A DNA stretch of 64,000 nt from a bacterium (GCA_030647205.1 JAUSJO010000005.1:186001-250000); one strand, 5' to 3'; positions 1-10,546 are shown, counted from the stretch's first letter. Numbers and translations: made by a program. Notes: a model not told the origin generated them from the sequence alone.

Positions 1-18
1 ATACGAAAAGGGAATAAA

Positions 19-46
19 TTGACCAAGACTAATTCCCAACAATAAT
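19..46 (+). promoter_or_regulatory. Probable promoter of rpoBC
   Basis: TTGACC (19-24) is followed after 16 bases by AATAAT (41-46). This would give a leader of about 60 nt before rpoB. The match is good but the -10 is not perfect, and upstream sequence is cut off by the window edge, so a main promoter further upstream is not excluded. Confidence 0.45.
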
Positions 47-113
47 GGAAAAAAAGAAAACTCCTACTCGAAGAGAGAAGTTGATTTAATTTATTTAAGG
101 AGCAAGTGTTTTT

Positions 114-3100
114 ATGTCAAAAAACGATTCTTCGCCCGCGCTGAAACAAAGGAAGTATTTTAACAAAACTCAGGAGGTATTGCCTTTACCGGACCTTTTA
201 GAGATTCAAGCAAGAAGCTATAAATGGTTTGTCAAAGAGGGTATAGCCGAAATCTTTGAAGAACTTTCCCCGATAGAGGATTTTACAAAACAAAATTTGG
301 AACTATCTTTTAAAGACTACTATTTAGAAGAAGAGAAACATTCAGAAAAGACCGCCAAAGAAAAGAAGATGACCTATGAAGCTCCTATTAGGGTCAATGT
401 AGAGCTTAAAAATAAAATTACAGGGAAAACCAAGTCTCAAGAGATATTCTTGGGTGACCTTCCCCTTATGACAGATAGAGGCACTTTTATTATCAATGGT
501 GTCGAAAGAGTAATAATCAGTCAGCTTATGCGCTCCCCGGGTGCGTTTTTTACTAATGAAATAAATGCCGGCCGGAAGCTTTTCGGGGCAAAAATGATAC
601 CGGTATATGGCGCTTGGCTTGAGATGGAGACATCTTTGCAAGATGTCATTTACGTAAAAATAGATCGAAAGAGAAAATTCCCGGTAACAACATTGCTTAG
701 GGCATTTGGGTATGACAGTGATGAAGATATAAAGAAAGCATTTTCTTCTATCAACACAGATAAAGAACATGACTATATAGGCGCAACACTTGAGAAAGAC
801 CCGTCTTCAAACAGACAAGAAGCATACATTGAAACATATAAAAGAATTCGTCCTGGTGACTTAGCAACTGCAGACAACTCGAAATCTTTAATTGATGGGA
901 TGTTTTTTGATCATAGAAAATATGATCTTTCCAAGGTCGGCCGATATAAAATCAACCAGAGATTAGGATTAAATCTTCCGGAAACAAGAGAAAATAGAAT
1001 TTTCAGACTAGAAGATTTAGTAGAAGTTATAAAAGAAATTATCAAGCTCAACAACGAACAGGGTGAGGCAGATGATATAGACCATCTTGGAAACAGGCGC
1101 TTAAGAACTATGGGTGAGCTTTTGCAACAGAGATTTAGAGTCGGGATGCTTCGAACTGAGAGAATTATCAAAGACAGAATGAGTACAAATGAACCTGAAA
1201 CTGTTACGCCGAGTCAACTTGTAAATGTTCGACCGGTTGTTGCGGCTATCAAAGAGTTTTTTGCCTCATCCCAGCTTTCTCAGTTTATGGATCAGACAAA
1301 TCCGCTAGCTGAACTTGCAAACAAAAGAAGATTATCAGCTCTTGGGCCCGGAGGTTTAACCCGTGAAAGAGCCGGCTTTGAAGTTCGTGACGTTCACAGA
1401 ACTCATTATGGAAGAATTTGTCCTATTGAAACCCCTGAAGGTCCAAATATCGGACTTGTAAACGCACTTGCATCATATGCGTCAGTAAATGAATATGGAT
1501 TTTTAGAAGCACCATATAGAAAAGTGCTTAAAGAAGTTAAAAATGACGGTAAGTCTGCGATTGGCGAAATAGCAAATGACACATACAAAGATGGCAGCAA
1601 AAAAATAGTCGCAATTGGAGAAGAAATTAAAGCACCGGCCGCAAAAGCACTAATGAAGGTTGACGCGAAAACTATCAAGGTAAAGCCAAAAGTAACAAAA
1701 GAAATAGTTTATCTTGATGCTCTGGAAGAAGATAAGTCAGTTATTGCTCAGGCAAAGGTAAAGATGGACGAAAAAGGATATTTTACCGATAGAATAATGT
1801 CTGTCAGACGAAATATGGAAGCTGATGAAGCAACGGCAGATGAGATCGATTATGTAGACGTTTCGAGTAAACAGGCGGTCAGTGTTTCGACAGCCCTTAT
1901 ACCATTTTTAGAGCATGACGCGGCAAACCGTGCACTTATGGGTGCAAACATGCAGCGTCAGGCAGTCTCGCTTGTAAAACCGGAGTCACCTGTTGTAGGA
2001 ACCGGTGTAGAAGCTAACGCAGCTGAAGCTTCCGGCCAGACAATTAGGGCTAAGGCAAGCGGTGAAGTGACTTCAGCGACCTCAGATTCCGTCACAATAA
2101 AGTATGCCGGCGGAAAAGAAGAAATTTATGTATTAGAGAAATTTAGAATGTCCAACCAGGGAACTTGTATCAACCAGAAGACGGTTGTTGAAAAAGGCCA
2201 GAAAGTTAACAAGGGTGACCTTATTATCGATGGTACGGCTACTCAAGATGGAGAAATCGCTTTAGGCCAAAATGTTCTTGTCGCTTATATGAACTGGCAG
2301 GGTGGTAACTATGAAGATGCCATCATTATTTCAGAAAGGCTTGTTCAGGATGATAGATACACCTCAATCCATTTGGAAGAGTTCCCCATAGATATCCGTG
2401 ATACAAAACTTGGCCCAGAAGTGATAACCCGTGATATTCCAAACGTTGGAGAAGAAGCTCTAAGAGATTTGGATGAAGACGGTATTATTAGAGTCGGTGC
2501 TGAAGTAACATCAGGCGATATCTTGGTTGGTAAGATTACAGCAAAGGGCGAAACAGAGCTTACTGCAGAAGAAAGACTGCTTCGGGCAATCTTTGGTGAG
2601 AAAGCCAGAGATGTAAAAGATTCCTCGCTAAAACTTCCGCCAAGAGGTCACGGAAAAGTTACAGATATTCGGATTAAATCCAGAGATAAAGGTGACGAGC
2701 TACCGGTTGGAGTTATAAAACAAGTATTTGTGACTGTCGCGCAGATGAGAAAAGTTTCCGTTGGAGACAAAATGGCAGGACGCCATGGTAACAAGGGTGT
2801 TATTGCCAAAATTCTTCCTGTAGAGGACTTACCTCATTTGGAAGATGGCACGCCGGTTGATATTGTTTTAAATCCGCTCGGTGTTATCTCTCGTTTGAAT
2901 ATCGGTCAGGTTTTGGAAACCCATCTTGGATGGGCGGCAAAAGCGCTTGGTTATAAGGTTGCATCGCCGGTTTTTGAAGGAGTTAAGATTGAGAAAATAG
3001 AAGAAGAACTCGGGAAAGCCGGACTTCCAAAGAGTGGAACCGTAAGACTTTATGATGGACGAACCGGTGAACAGTTTGACCACGAAACTACAGTTGGTAT

Positions 3101-3605
3101 TAACTACATGTTAAAACTTTTACACTTAGTTGACGATAAGGTTCATGCACGTTCTATCGGACCATACGCTATGGTTACACAGCAGCCGCTTGGAGGAAAA
3201 GCTCAAAATGGTGGACAGAGATTTGGTGAGATGGAAGTTTGGGCGCTTGAAGCTTATGGCGCAGCGCATACATTGCAAGAAATGCTTACTGTTAAGTCAG
3301 ATGATGTTATCGGCAGAAGCAAGGTTTATGAGTCAACCATTAAAGGTGAAGAGATAAAAGAACCGGGCATACCTGAGTCATTCAATGTTTTGACTAAAGA
3401 GCTTCAAGGATTGGGGCTTAATGTAGAACTTCTGCAGAAAGACTCTCATGATAGGATCAAAAAAGAAGTAGATGCTGAAGAAGTTATTGAAAGCGAATAT
3501 GAAGAAGATATAGAAGAACTGAAGGACGCAAAGATAATAGAAGGAAAAGGCGTTGATCTTCCTGAAGTAGACGTAACTTCAGACGCAGAGACAGAAGAAG
3601 AATAA
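114..3605 (+). CDS. rpoB: DNA-directed RNA polymerase subunit beta
   Basis: Catalytic beta subunit of the core RNA polymerase. At 1163 aa it is at the short end for the family. The rifampicin-pocket/fork region is visible from about residue 380 (FFASSQLSQFMDQTNPL), followed by GLTRERAGFEVRDVHRTHYG. The active-site GDKMAGRHGNKG lies near residue 885. The C-terminus ends in a Glu/Asp-rich tail of roughly 40 residues that is probably flexible. AAGGAG at 97-102 serves the ATG. It is followed after 46 bases by rpoC. The rplJ-rplL pair that usually precedes rpoB is not in the available upstream sequence, and rplK-rplA lie about 34 kb away. Confidence 0.98.
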   Translation: MSKNDSSPALKQRKYFNKTQEVLPLPDLLEIQARSYKWFVKEGIAEIFEELSPIEDFTKQNLELSFKDYYLEEEKHSEKTAKEKKMTYEAPIRVNVELKNKITGKTKSQEIFLGDLPLMTDRGTFIINGVERVIISQLMRSPGAFFTNEINAGRKLFGAKMIPVYGAWLEMETSLQDVIYVKIDRKRKFPVTTLLRAFGYDSDEDIKKAFSSINTDKEHDYIGATLEKDPSSNRQEAYIETYKRIRPGDLATADNSKSLIDGMFFDHRKYDLSKVGRYKINQRLGLNLPETRENRIFRLEDLVEVIKEIIKLNNEQGEADDIDHLGNRRLRTMGELLQQRFRVGMLRTERIIKDRMSTNEPETVTPSQLVNVRPVVAAIKEFFASSQLSQFMDQTNPLAELANKRRLSALGPGGLTRERAGFEVRDVHRTHYGRICPIETPEGPNIGLVNALASYASVNEYGFLEAPYRKVLKEVKNDGKSAIGEIANDTYKDGSKKIVAIGEEIKAPAAKALMKVDAKTIKVKPKVTKEIVYLDALEEDKSVIAQAKVKMDEKGYFTDRIMSVRRNMEADEATADEIDYVDVSSKQAVSVSTALIPFLEHDAANRALMGANMQRQAVSLVKPESPVVGTGVEANAAEASGQTIRAKASGEVTSATSDSVTIKYAGGKEEIYVLEKFRMSNQGTCINQKTVVEKGQKVNKGDLIIDGTATQDGEIALGQNVLVAYMNWQGGNYEDAIIISERLVQDDRYTSIHLEEFPIDIRDTKLGPEVITRDIPNVGEEALRDLDEDGIIRVGAEVTSGDILVGKITAKGETELTAEERLLRAIFGEKARDVKDSSLKLPPRGHGKVTDIRIKSRDKGDELPVGVIKQVFVTVAQMRKVSVGDKMAGRHGNKGVIAKILPVEDLPHLEDGTPVDIVLNPLGVISRLNIGQVLETHLGWAAKALGYKVASPVFEGVKIEKIEEELGKAGLPKSGTVRLYDGRTGEQFDHETTVGINYMLKLLHLVDDKVHARSIGPYAMVTQQPLGGKAQNGGQRFGEMEVWALEAYGAAHTLQEMLTVKSDDVIGRSKVYESTIKGEEIKEPGIPESFNVLTKELQGLGLNVELLQKDSHDRIKKEVDAEEVIESEYEEDIEELKDAKIIEGKGVDLPEVDVTSDAETEEE

Positions 3606-3651
3606 ATTTATAGATTATTTAAGTAGATAACTTGAATGTAAGGAAAACCAA

Positions 3652-6600
3652 ATGATAAAGACTGACGATAAAAATCAAATATTCAACGCCGTAAAGATTT
3701 CCGTGGCTTCACCGGAGCAGATTTTAAAATGGTCTCATGGAGAAGTGACAAAACCGGAAACTATAAACTACAGAACTCAGAAACCGGAAAAAGACGGTCT
3801 TTTCTGCGAGAAGATTTTCGGTCCGACAAAAGACTGGGAATGCTACTGCGGAAAATATAAAAAGATCAGATACAAGGGCATCATCTGTGACAAGTGTGGT
3901 GTTGAAGTCACAAGAAGCTTGGTCCGAAGAGAAAGAATGGGTCATATCAAACTTGCTGTTCCCGTTGCTCACATTTGGTTTTTGAAAGGTATCCCAAGTT
4001 CAGTTGGTCTCCTTCTTGAAATAGGGGTTAAGGATCTTGAAAGAATAGTCTACTTCGCAAACTACGTAGTCACTGAAGTGGATGAGAGCGCAAAGAAGGG
4101 AATGATAGCTTCACTCGATGATGAGCTAAAATCAAAAAAGAAAGTTATTCTCTCAGATGAAAAAGATGCAAAAGTGGCACAAAAAGAAATAGAAGATCTT
4201 GAGAACTCCAGAAACTCAGCTAAAAAAGAGATTGAAGAACTGAAAGAGAAAACTATCCTTACGGAGATGAAATACCGTGAATATTCTATGAAATACGGTC
4301 ATCTTTTCAAGGCCGGTATCGGAGCTGAAGCAGTTTTGGAATTACTCAAAAAAATTGACATTGATAAACTTGTAAAAGAGTTGAGAGCTGAAGTTGACTC
4401 TGCTCATGGTCAGAAAAGAAAGAAATCTCTAAAGAGGTTGAAATGGGCTGAAGGATTTAAAATGGCCGGCCTCAAACCTGAGTGGATGATCTTTAGTGCG
4501 CTTCCTGTCATACCGCCGGATCTTCGTCCGATGGTTCAACTTGATGGTGGAAGGTTTGCCGCAAGTGACTTAAATGACCTTTATCGAAGGGTTATTAACC
4601 GAAACAATCGTTTAAAGAAACTTCTAGCTATGGATGCACCTGGCGTTATCTGCAGAAATGAAAAAAGAATGCTTCAGGAAGCAGTTGACTCTTTGATTGA
4701 TTCAAGTTCAAAAAGAGAAAAAGTTTCTCAAGGTGCCGGGCAGAAGAAAAAACTTAGATCTTTGGCTGATATGTTAAAAGGGAAACACGGTCGTTTCAGA
4801 CAGAACCTTCTTGGTAAACGTGTTGACTACTCCGGTCGTTCAGTAATCGTTGTCGGGCCTGACCTAAAGCTTCATCAGTGCGGTCTTCCAAAGATGATGG
4901 CTCTTGAACTTTTCAAACCTTTTGTAATCAGTAAGCTTATAATCGGCGGATTTGCTCATAATATTAAGAATGCTTCCAAGATGATAGAAATGGGAACAAG
5001 CGAAGTTTGGGACGCACTTGATGAGATTATTAAGAACAAGTATGTTCTTTTAAACCGTGCACCGACCCTTCACCGTTTGGGTATTCAAGCATTCCAACCG
5101 GTTCTAATTGAGGGTAAAGCTATCCAGATACATCCTTTAGTTTGTACGGCTTTCAACGCCGACTTTGACGGAGACCAAATGGCGGTTCATGTTCCTCTTT
5201 CGGCAAAAGCTCAGGAAGAAGCACGGGATATCATGCTTTCTACGAAAAACATTCTAAAACCTGCAGCTGGTGAGCCCGTGATGAATCCGAGCCAAGATAT
5301 TGTTTTGGGATGTTACTTCATGACTTCTATCCGTGAAGGAGAAAAAGGCGAAGGCAAAATATTCGCTGATAATGACGAGGCTGTCTATGCATATCAAATG
5401 GGAGAAGTTGGACTGCTTGCTAAGATAAAAGTGAAAATCAATGGCGATGTATACGAAACAAGCGTTGGCCGTTTGAAGTTCAACGACATAATGCCAAAGG
5501 GTACTCCTTTTATCAACGAAGTGTTGAACAAAAAGAGGCTAGGAGAGATCATCAAGTCTGTGTTTGACGGCTTTGGTCAGGAAGAAACAGCAAAACTTGT
5601 AAACAACATTAAAGATGTAGGTTTCCACTTCGCGACTTTATCCGGCATATCCTTTGCCATGGGAGATCTTCAGACACCTAAAGCTAAAGCAGCGATTATC
5701 CTTGAGGCTGAGGAAAGAGTTGATAAACTTAGTACGATGGCAGCTCAGGGTCTGATTACTGAAAATGAAAAATATGTAAAAAGTTTGGATCTTTGGGATA
5801 AAACTAAGACAAAAATCCAAGAAGAAATGATGAACGAAATAGACAAAAGCAGTCCTTTGTATATGATGATGGACTCCGGTGCCAGAGGTGAGGTCGGTCA
5901 GCTTACTCAGCTTTCAGGAATGAAGGGAAATGTGGTAAACGCAACCGGTAGAACTATTGAACTGCCTATTAAATCCAACTATAAAGAAGGATTTGACTCA
6001 CTTGAATACTTCATCTCTACGCATGGTGCTAGAAAAGGTCTTTCTGATACGGCTATCAAAACTGCAGATGCAGGGTATCTAACAAGAAGACTTGTTGATG
6101 TCTCACAAGATGTGATTGTTACCGAGCAAGACTGTAAAGATACTGAAGGGATGGTTATATCAAGAGAGGAGAGCCAGGAAATTGGTGAGGACTTCTCAGC
6201 TAGAATTATCGGACGTGTGCTGGCTGAAAATGCAGTAAACACAAAAACCGGTGAAATAGTTGTCAAGAAAGGTGCGCTCGTAACGGAAGATGATTTTAGC
6301 AAAATTGAAGAAGCAGATATCAATGAGTTAAAAATCCGTTCTATTCTAACATGTAAAGTTCACTGGGGAGTTTGCCAAAAGTGCTATGGTACAGATCTGG
6401 CAAGAGGCGGAATCATAAAAATGGGTGAAGCTATCGGTATTATTGCAGCTCAAAGTATTGGTGAGCCGGGCACACAGCTTACTATGAGAACTTTCAAATC
6501 AGGTGGTGTTGCCGGAGCTGATATTACTCAAGGTTTGCCTCGAGTTGAGGAAATCTTTGAGGCTAGACCTCCAAAAGGTCAGGCATTCTTGGCCGAGATT

Positions 6601-7389
6601 GCAGGGAAAGTAGCTGTGACTACCGAAGGTAACAATAAAGTTGTCAGGGTTGCATCTATGGTTCTTGAAAAAGATGAGTATGAGATGCAAGGATGTGAAA
6701 TTATCGCAAAGCACAACAGCGTTGTCGAGGCTAAAGACGTGATTGCTAAAAATGCCAAAGGCAAAGCCATCAGAGCTAAAAATAGCGGTATTATCAAGAT
6801 CTCAAAAGATAAAAACACGATGGATATAGTTAAGGAAGCTGAAGTCAAAGAGTATACAGTGCCGAAGAATGTTGGAGTTTTGGTACAAGATGGAGAAGAG
6901 GTCGTACTTGGCCAGCAGCTCACAGAAGGTTCTTGGAATCTTCAAGATGCGCTTGCTCTCTTGGGTGAAAATGCAGTACAGAGATATATCACCACAGAAG
7001 TTCAACAGATTTATGCTTCACAAGGGCAGACTATCAATGATAAGCACATCGAGGTTATCATTAGACAGATGTTCTCAAGGCTTAAAGTGGAAGAACCCGG
7101 CGATACAACATTTGTTTCAGGAAACATAGTGTCACGTACAAGCTTCTTGGTAGAGAACAAAAGAGTCAAGAAACAAGGCGGCAAGATTGCAACAGCAACA
7201 AACCTTCTGCTTTCTATCACAAAAGTTTCACTTTCAACCGACAGCTTCCTTTCTGCAGCTTCATTTATGGAGACAAACAGAATTCTAATAGATGCTGCTA
7301 CAAAGGGTAAAGTTGACAACCTTCGTGGTCTTAAAGAAAATGTAATTATCGGTAAACTTGTACCGGTAGGAACAGGATTCAAGGGGTAG
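3652..7389 (+). CDS. rpoC: DNA-directed RNA polymerase subunit beta'
   Basis: Largest core polymerase subunit, 1245 aa, co-transcribed with rpoB. The N-terminal zinc-binding motif (CYCGKYKKIRYKGIICDKCG) starts near residue 65. The Mg-binding NADFDGDQMAVH is near residue 502, and the second zinc site (CKVHWGVCQKCYG) near 900. The bridge helix and trigger loop follow. In the trigger loop the sequence reads LTMRTFKSGGVAGADITQGL: residue 949 is Lys (codon aaa at 6496-6498) where the family has a nearly invariant His (E. coli His936, Thermus aquaticus His1242). The loop is otherwise intact, apart from one residue fewer than in Thermus in the GVAGAD segment. Confidence 0.98.
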   Translation: MIKTDDKNQIFNAVKISVASPEQILKWSHGEVTKPETINYRTQKPEKDGLFCEKIFGPTKDWECYCGKYKKIRYKGIICDKCGVEVTRSLVRRERMGHIKLAVPVAHIWFLKGIPSSVGLLLEIGVKDLERIVYFANYVVTEVDESAKKGMIASLDDELKSKKKVILSDEKDAKVAQKEIEDLENSRNSAKKEIEELKEKTILTEMKYREYSMKYGHLFKAGIGAEAVLELLKKIDIDKLVKELRAEVDSAHGQKRKKSLKRLKWAEGFKMAGLKPEWMIFSALPVIPPDLRPMVQLDGGRFAASDLNDLYRRVINRNNRLKKLLAMDAPGVICRNEKRMLQEAVDSLIDSSSKREKVSQGAGQKKKLRSLADMLKGKHGRFRQNLLGKRVDYSGRSVIVVGPDLKLHQCGLPKMMALELFKPFVISKLIIGGFAHNIKNASKMIEMGTSEVWDALDEIIKNKYVLLNRAPTLHRLGIQAFQPVLIEGKAIQIHPLVCTAFNADFDGDQMAVHVPLSAKAQEEARDIMLSTKNILKPAAGEPVMNPSQDIVLGCYFMTSIREGEKGEGKIFADNDEAVYAYQMGEVGLLAKIKVKINGDVYETSVGRLKFNDIMPKGTPFINEVLNKKRLGEIIKSVFDGFGQEETAKLVNNIKDVGFHFATLSGISFAMGDLQTPKAKAAIILEAEERVDKLSTMAAQGLITENEKYVKSLDLWDKTKTKIQEEMMNEIDKSSPLYMMMDSGARGEVGQLTQLSGMKGNVVNATGRTIELPIKSNYKEGFDSLEYFISTHGARKGLSDTAIKTADAGYLTRRLVDVSQDVIVTEQDCKDTEGMVISREESQEIGEDFSARIIGRVLAENAVNTKTGEIVVKKGALVTEDDFSKIEEADINELKIRSILTCKVHWGVCQKCYGTDLARGGIIKMGEAIGIIAAQSIGEPGTQLTMRTFKSGGVAGADITQGLPRVEEIFEARPPKGQAFLAEIAGKVAVTTEGNNKVVRVASMVLEKDEYEMQGCEIIAKHNSVVEAKDVIAKNAKGKAIRAKNSGIIKISKDKNTMDIVKEAEVKEYTVPKNVGVLVQDGEEVVLGQQLTEGSWNLQDALALLGENAVQRYITTEVQQIYASQGQTINDKHIEVIIRQMFSRLKVEEPGDTTFVSGNIVSRTSFLVENKRVKKQGGKIATATNLLLSITKVSLSTDSFLSAASFMETNRILIDAATKGKVDNLRGLKENVIIGKLVPVGTGFKG

Positions 7390-7403
7390 TAAAAGAGAAA
7401 GCA

Positions 7404-7432
7404 TTGATTTTTCACCTCCAAAATGATAAAAT
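7404..7432 (+). promoter_or_regulatory. Promoter of rpsL-rpsG-fusA
   Basis: TTGATT (7404-7409), a 17-base spacer and TAAAAT (7427-7432) lie in the short gap after rpoC. This suggests that the str operon genes have their own promoter in addition to any read-through from rpoBC. Confidence 0.6.
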
Positions 7433-7466
7433 CAGAAAGTTGCAAATAAATTAAAGAAAATAAAAA

Positions 7467-7874
7467 ATGCCAACAATAAACCAGTTAGTTAAAAACCCAA
7501 GAAAGAGTAAGATTAGAAAGACAAAGTCACCAGCTTTGGCTAGATCTTATAATGCCCTGAAGTCAAGGAACGTGAACGCGAACTCTCCACAAAAAAGAGG
7601 GGTTTGTATCAAAGTTTCTACGACTACACCAAAAAAGCCAAACTCAGCTCTTCGAAAGATCGCAAGAGTAAGGCTCACTAACGGTATGGAAGTCACAGCT
7701 TATATTCCGGGGATTGGTCACAATCTTCAGGAGCATAGTGTGGTTATGATTCGTGGCGGCAGAGTAAAAGACTTACCTGGTGTCAGATATCATATTGTTC
7801 GAGGGGCGCTGGATACTGCCGGGGTTCAGAACAGAAAACAAGGCAGAAGTAAGTATGGTGCCAAGAAAAGTTAA
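7467..7874 (+). CDS. rpsL: 30S ribosomal protein S12
   Basis: S12, 135 aa, a decoding-centre protein of the small subunit. The universally conserved TTTPKKPNSALRKIARVRL segment and the C-terminal VRYHIVRGALD...RKQGRSKYG block are present. A short insertion (about residues 24-35, RSYNALKSRNVNANS) lengthens the N-terminal part relative to E. coli (124 aa). Only an A-rich stretch precedes the ATG; no clear Shine-Dalgarno sequence is seen. First gene of the rpsL-rpsG-fusA unit, 13 bases before rpsG. Confidence 0.97.
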   Translation: MPTINQLVKNPRKSKIRKTKSPALARSYNALKSRNVNANSPQKRGVCIKVSTTTPKKPNSALRKIARVRLTNGMEVTAYIPGIGHNLQEHSVVMIRGGRVKDLPGVRYHIVRGALDTAGVQNRKQGRSKYGAKKS

Positions 7875-7887
7875 TTAGGAATTTAAA

Positions 7888-8364
7888 ATGCCAAGAGATC
7901 CAAGAAAAGTAGAGAAGAGAATTATAGAGCCTGATGCACGTTATAACAGTGTATTGGTTTCGCAGTTTATAAACAAAACTATGTTAAATGGTAAAAAATC
8001 TGTTTCGACAAAGCTAGTTTATGGAGCATTCGATATTATGCAGGAAACATTGAAGACTGATCCTTTGGAAGTTTTTGAAACTGCCATAAAAAATGTATCG
8101 CCTCAAGTTCAGATTAAATCAAGAAGAATCGGTGGCGCCACATATCAAGTCCCGATCGAAGTTAAAGGAAACAGAAAAACCCACTATGCATTTGCATGGA
8201 TCAGAGATGCCGCACGGGCTCGCAAAGGCAAGCCATACGATAAATGTTTGGCTGAGGAAATCATGGATGCATATAACGCAACAGGAACTGCAATAAAGAA
8301 AAAAGAAGATACTCACAGGATGGCCGAAGCGAACAAAGCATTTGCTCACTTCGCCAGATACTAG
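7888..8364 (+). CDS. rpsG: 30S ribosomal protein S7
   Basis: S7, 158 aa, nucleates assembly of the 16S rRNA 3' major domain. The start MPRDPRKVEKR, the SRRIGGATYQVPIEV segment and the C-terminal KKKEDTHRMAEANKAFAHFARY block are typical of the family. It follows rpsL closely and precedes fusA in the conserved str-operon order. Length is normal. Confidence 0.97.
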   Translation: MPRDPRKVEKRIIEPDARYNSVLVSQFINKTMLNGKKSVSTKLVYGAFDIMQETLKTDPLEVFETAIKNVSPQVQIKSRRIGGATYQVPIEVKGNRKTHYAFAWIRDAARARKGKPYDKCLAEEIMDAYNATGTAIKKKEDTHRMAEANKAFAHFARY

Positions 8365-8450
8365 TTTAAAGTCATGAGACCCGTTAACTAGGAATTGGAG
8401 AGTTAATAAAATTCGTAGACTAATTTGATTTTATAAGAAAGGGAAATATC

Positions 8451-10538
8451 GTGCCAAGGAAATATTCACTGGAGAAAATGAGAAATATCGGGATTATCGC
8501 CCACATTGACGCAGGGAAAACCACTGTTACTGAGGGTATTTTGTATACCACTGGCCGAACCCACAAAATCGGTGAAGTTCACGAAGGTGAAGCGACTATG
8601 GACTGGATGGAGCAGGAAAAAGAACGTGGTATTACTATTACCTCTGCTGCCACAACTTGTTTCTGGAGAGATCATAACATAAACATTATTGATACTCCGG
8701 GCCATGTAGACTTTACGGTTGAGGTTGAGAGATCTCTGCGTGTTCTAGACGGCGCGGTTGTTATTTTTGATGGAAAAATGGGTGTAGAACCTCAGAGTGA
8801 AACTGTTTGGAGGCAAGCCGATAAATACAACGTTCCGAGAATTTGCTTCATTAACAAGATCAATCAAACTGGTGGTGATTTCTATAAAAGTCTTGATTCT
8901 ATTAAAGAGAGATTAAACAGAAACGCTTATCCGGTTCAGCTCCCAATCGGTTTTGAACAGGCGATAAACGGTATCATCGATCTTGTAACCATGAAAGCTT
9001 ACTCATACAAAGACTATACCGACAAGACACTCACAGAGATAGAAGTGCCGGCAGACATGAAAGAGAAATGCGATAAATACAGAGAAGAGCTTCTCGAGAA
9101 AGTTGTCGAAGCAGATGATGCGCTAATGGAGAAATACCTTGGCGGAGAAGAGCTAACAGAAAAAGAGTTTATTCTAGCTATAAGAAAGAGTGTTTTGGCG
9201 GGAGGATTTTTCCCGGTATTCGGTGGAGACGGAAGAGGTGTTATCGTTCGATCTCTCCTCGATGCAGTTGTTGACTATTTGCCATCACCGCTCGAAGTTC
9301 CTCAAGCGCAAGGTGAAGATCCAAAGACCGGTGAAAAGATAGAAATTCAGTCAAACGACGAAGAGCCGTTAGCTGCTTTAGTTTTCAAAATTGCTACAGA
9401 TCCATTTGTTGGTAAGCTTGCATTTTTCCGTGTTTATAGAGGCAAACTTACAAGTGGAAGTTATGTCTATAACTCAATAACGAATTCAAAAGAAAGAATC
9501 GGCCGAATCCTAAAGATGCATGCAAACTCCCGTGAAGAAGTGAAGGAAGTTTATGCCGGCGAAATCGCTGCTGCAGTTGGCCTAAAGGGGACAACGACAG
9601 GTGATACTATTTGTGATGTTGCAAAACCGGTAATCCTTGAAAGAATTACATTCCCAGAGCCTGTTATCCAGGTTGCTATCGAGCCAAAGACAAAAGCAGA
9701 CCAAGAGAAAATGGGTATCGCATTATCCAGGCTTGGTGAGGAAGACCCAACCTTTAGGATTAAAACTAACGAAGAAACCGGTCAGACTTTGATTGAAGGT
9801 ATGGGCGAGCTTCATCTTGAAATTATCGTTGATAGGATGAAACGTGAGTTCAAGGTTGAGGCAAATGTTGGTAAGCCCCAAGTTGCATACAAAGAAACTA
9901 TTAAATCAACTGCGAAGGTTGAAGGTAAATTCATCCGTCAGTCAGGTGGTAGGGGTCAGTATGGTCATGTTTGGCTTGAACTTGAACCGCTTGAGAGTGG
10001 TACAGGATTTGAGTTCGTAAACAAGATTGTTGGTGGTTCCATTCCAAAAGAGTATATCAACCCGGTTGAAAATGGTGTGAAAGAAGCGATGACAAATGGT
10101 GTTGTCGCCGGATATCCGGTAGTTGATATGAAAGTAACTCTTTATGATGGTTCTTTCCACGAAGTTGACTCATCTGAAATGGCGTTTAAAATCGCCGGTT
10201 CTATGGCTCTTCAAGAAGGTGTTCGAAAAGCAACTCCTATTATTCTCGAACCTATTATGAAGATAGAAGTTATCACTCCGGAAGACTTTATGGGTGATGT
10301 CATGGGTGACATCAACTCCAAACGCGGAAGAATTCAGAAAATGGAAGACAAATTCGGTTCAAAAGTCATCGATGCTCATGTACCGCTTGCCGAGATGTTC
10401 GGTTATGCTACAACTCTTCGTTCAATGTCACAGGGGAGAGCTTCATACTCAATGGAATTTGACCATTATGAAGAAGTACCTGGGAATGTTGCTGAGGAGA
10501 TTAAGTCGAAAAGGGGCAAAGCAACACCAGAAAGCTAA
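8451..10538 (+). CDS. fusA: Elongation factor G
   Basis: Translocation GTPase, 695 aa. G1 (AHIDAGKTT) begins near residue 18; G2 (ERGITITSA), G3 (DTPGHVDF) and G4 (NKIN) follow, then domains II-V. Domain IV carries GGRGQYGHV near residue 500. The start is GTG, preceded by AAGGG about 8 bases upstream. It is the third gene of the str unit. No key residue appears lost and the length matches bacterial EF-G. Confidence 0.97.
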   Translation: MPRKYSLEKMRNIGIIAHIDAGKTTVTEGILYTTGRTHKIGEVHEGEATMDWMEQEKERGITITSAATTCFWRDHNINIIDTPGHVDFTVEVERSLRVLDGAVVIFDGKMGVEPQSETVWRQADKYNVPRICFINKINQTGGDFYKSLDSIKERLNRNAYPVQLPIGFEQAINGIIDLVTMKAYSYKDYTDKTLTEIEVPADMKEKCDKYREELLEKVVEADDALMEKYLGGEELTEKEFILAIRKSVLAGGFFPVFGGDGRGVIVRSLLDAVVDYLPSPLEVPQAQGEDPKTGEKIEIQSNDEEPLAALVFKIATDPFVGKLAFFRVYRGKLTSGSYVYNSITNSKERIGRILKMHANSREEVKEVYAGEIAAAVGLKGTTTGDTICDVAKPVILERITFPEPVIQVAIEPKTKADQEKMGIALSRLGEEDPTFRIKTNEETGQTLIEGMGELHLEIIVDRMKREFKVEANVGKPQVAYKETIKSTAKVEGKFIRQSGGRGQYGHVWLELEPLESGTGFEFVNKIVGGSIPKEYINPVENGVKEAMTNGVVAGYPVVDMKVTLYDGSFHEVDSSEMAFKIAGSMALQEGVRKATPIILEPIMKIEVITPEDFMGDVMGDINSKRGRIQKMEDKFGSKVIDAHVPLAEMFGYATTLRSMSQGRASYSMEFDHYEEVPGNVAEEIKSKRGKATPES

Positions 10539-10546
10539 AAAGCCAC

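Noticed and set aside
6579..6923. Long open frames antisense to rpoB and rpoC
   Set aside because: They are shadows of highly biased coding sequence, without promoters or ribosome binding sites.
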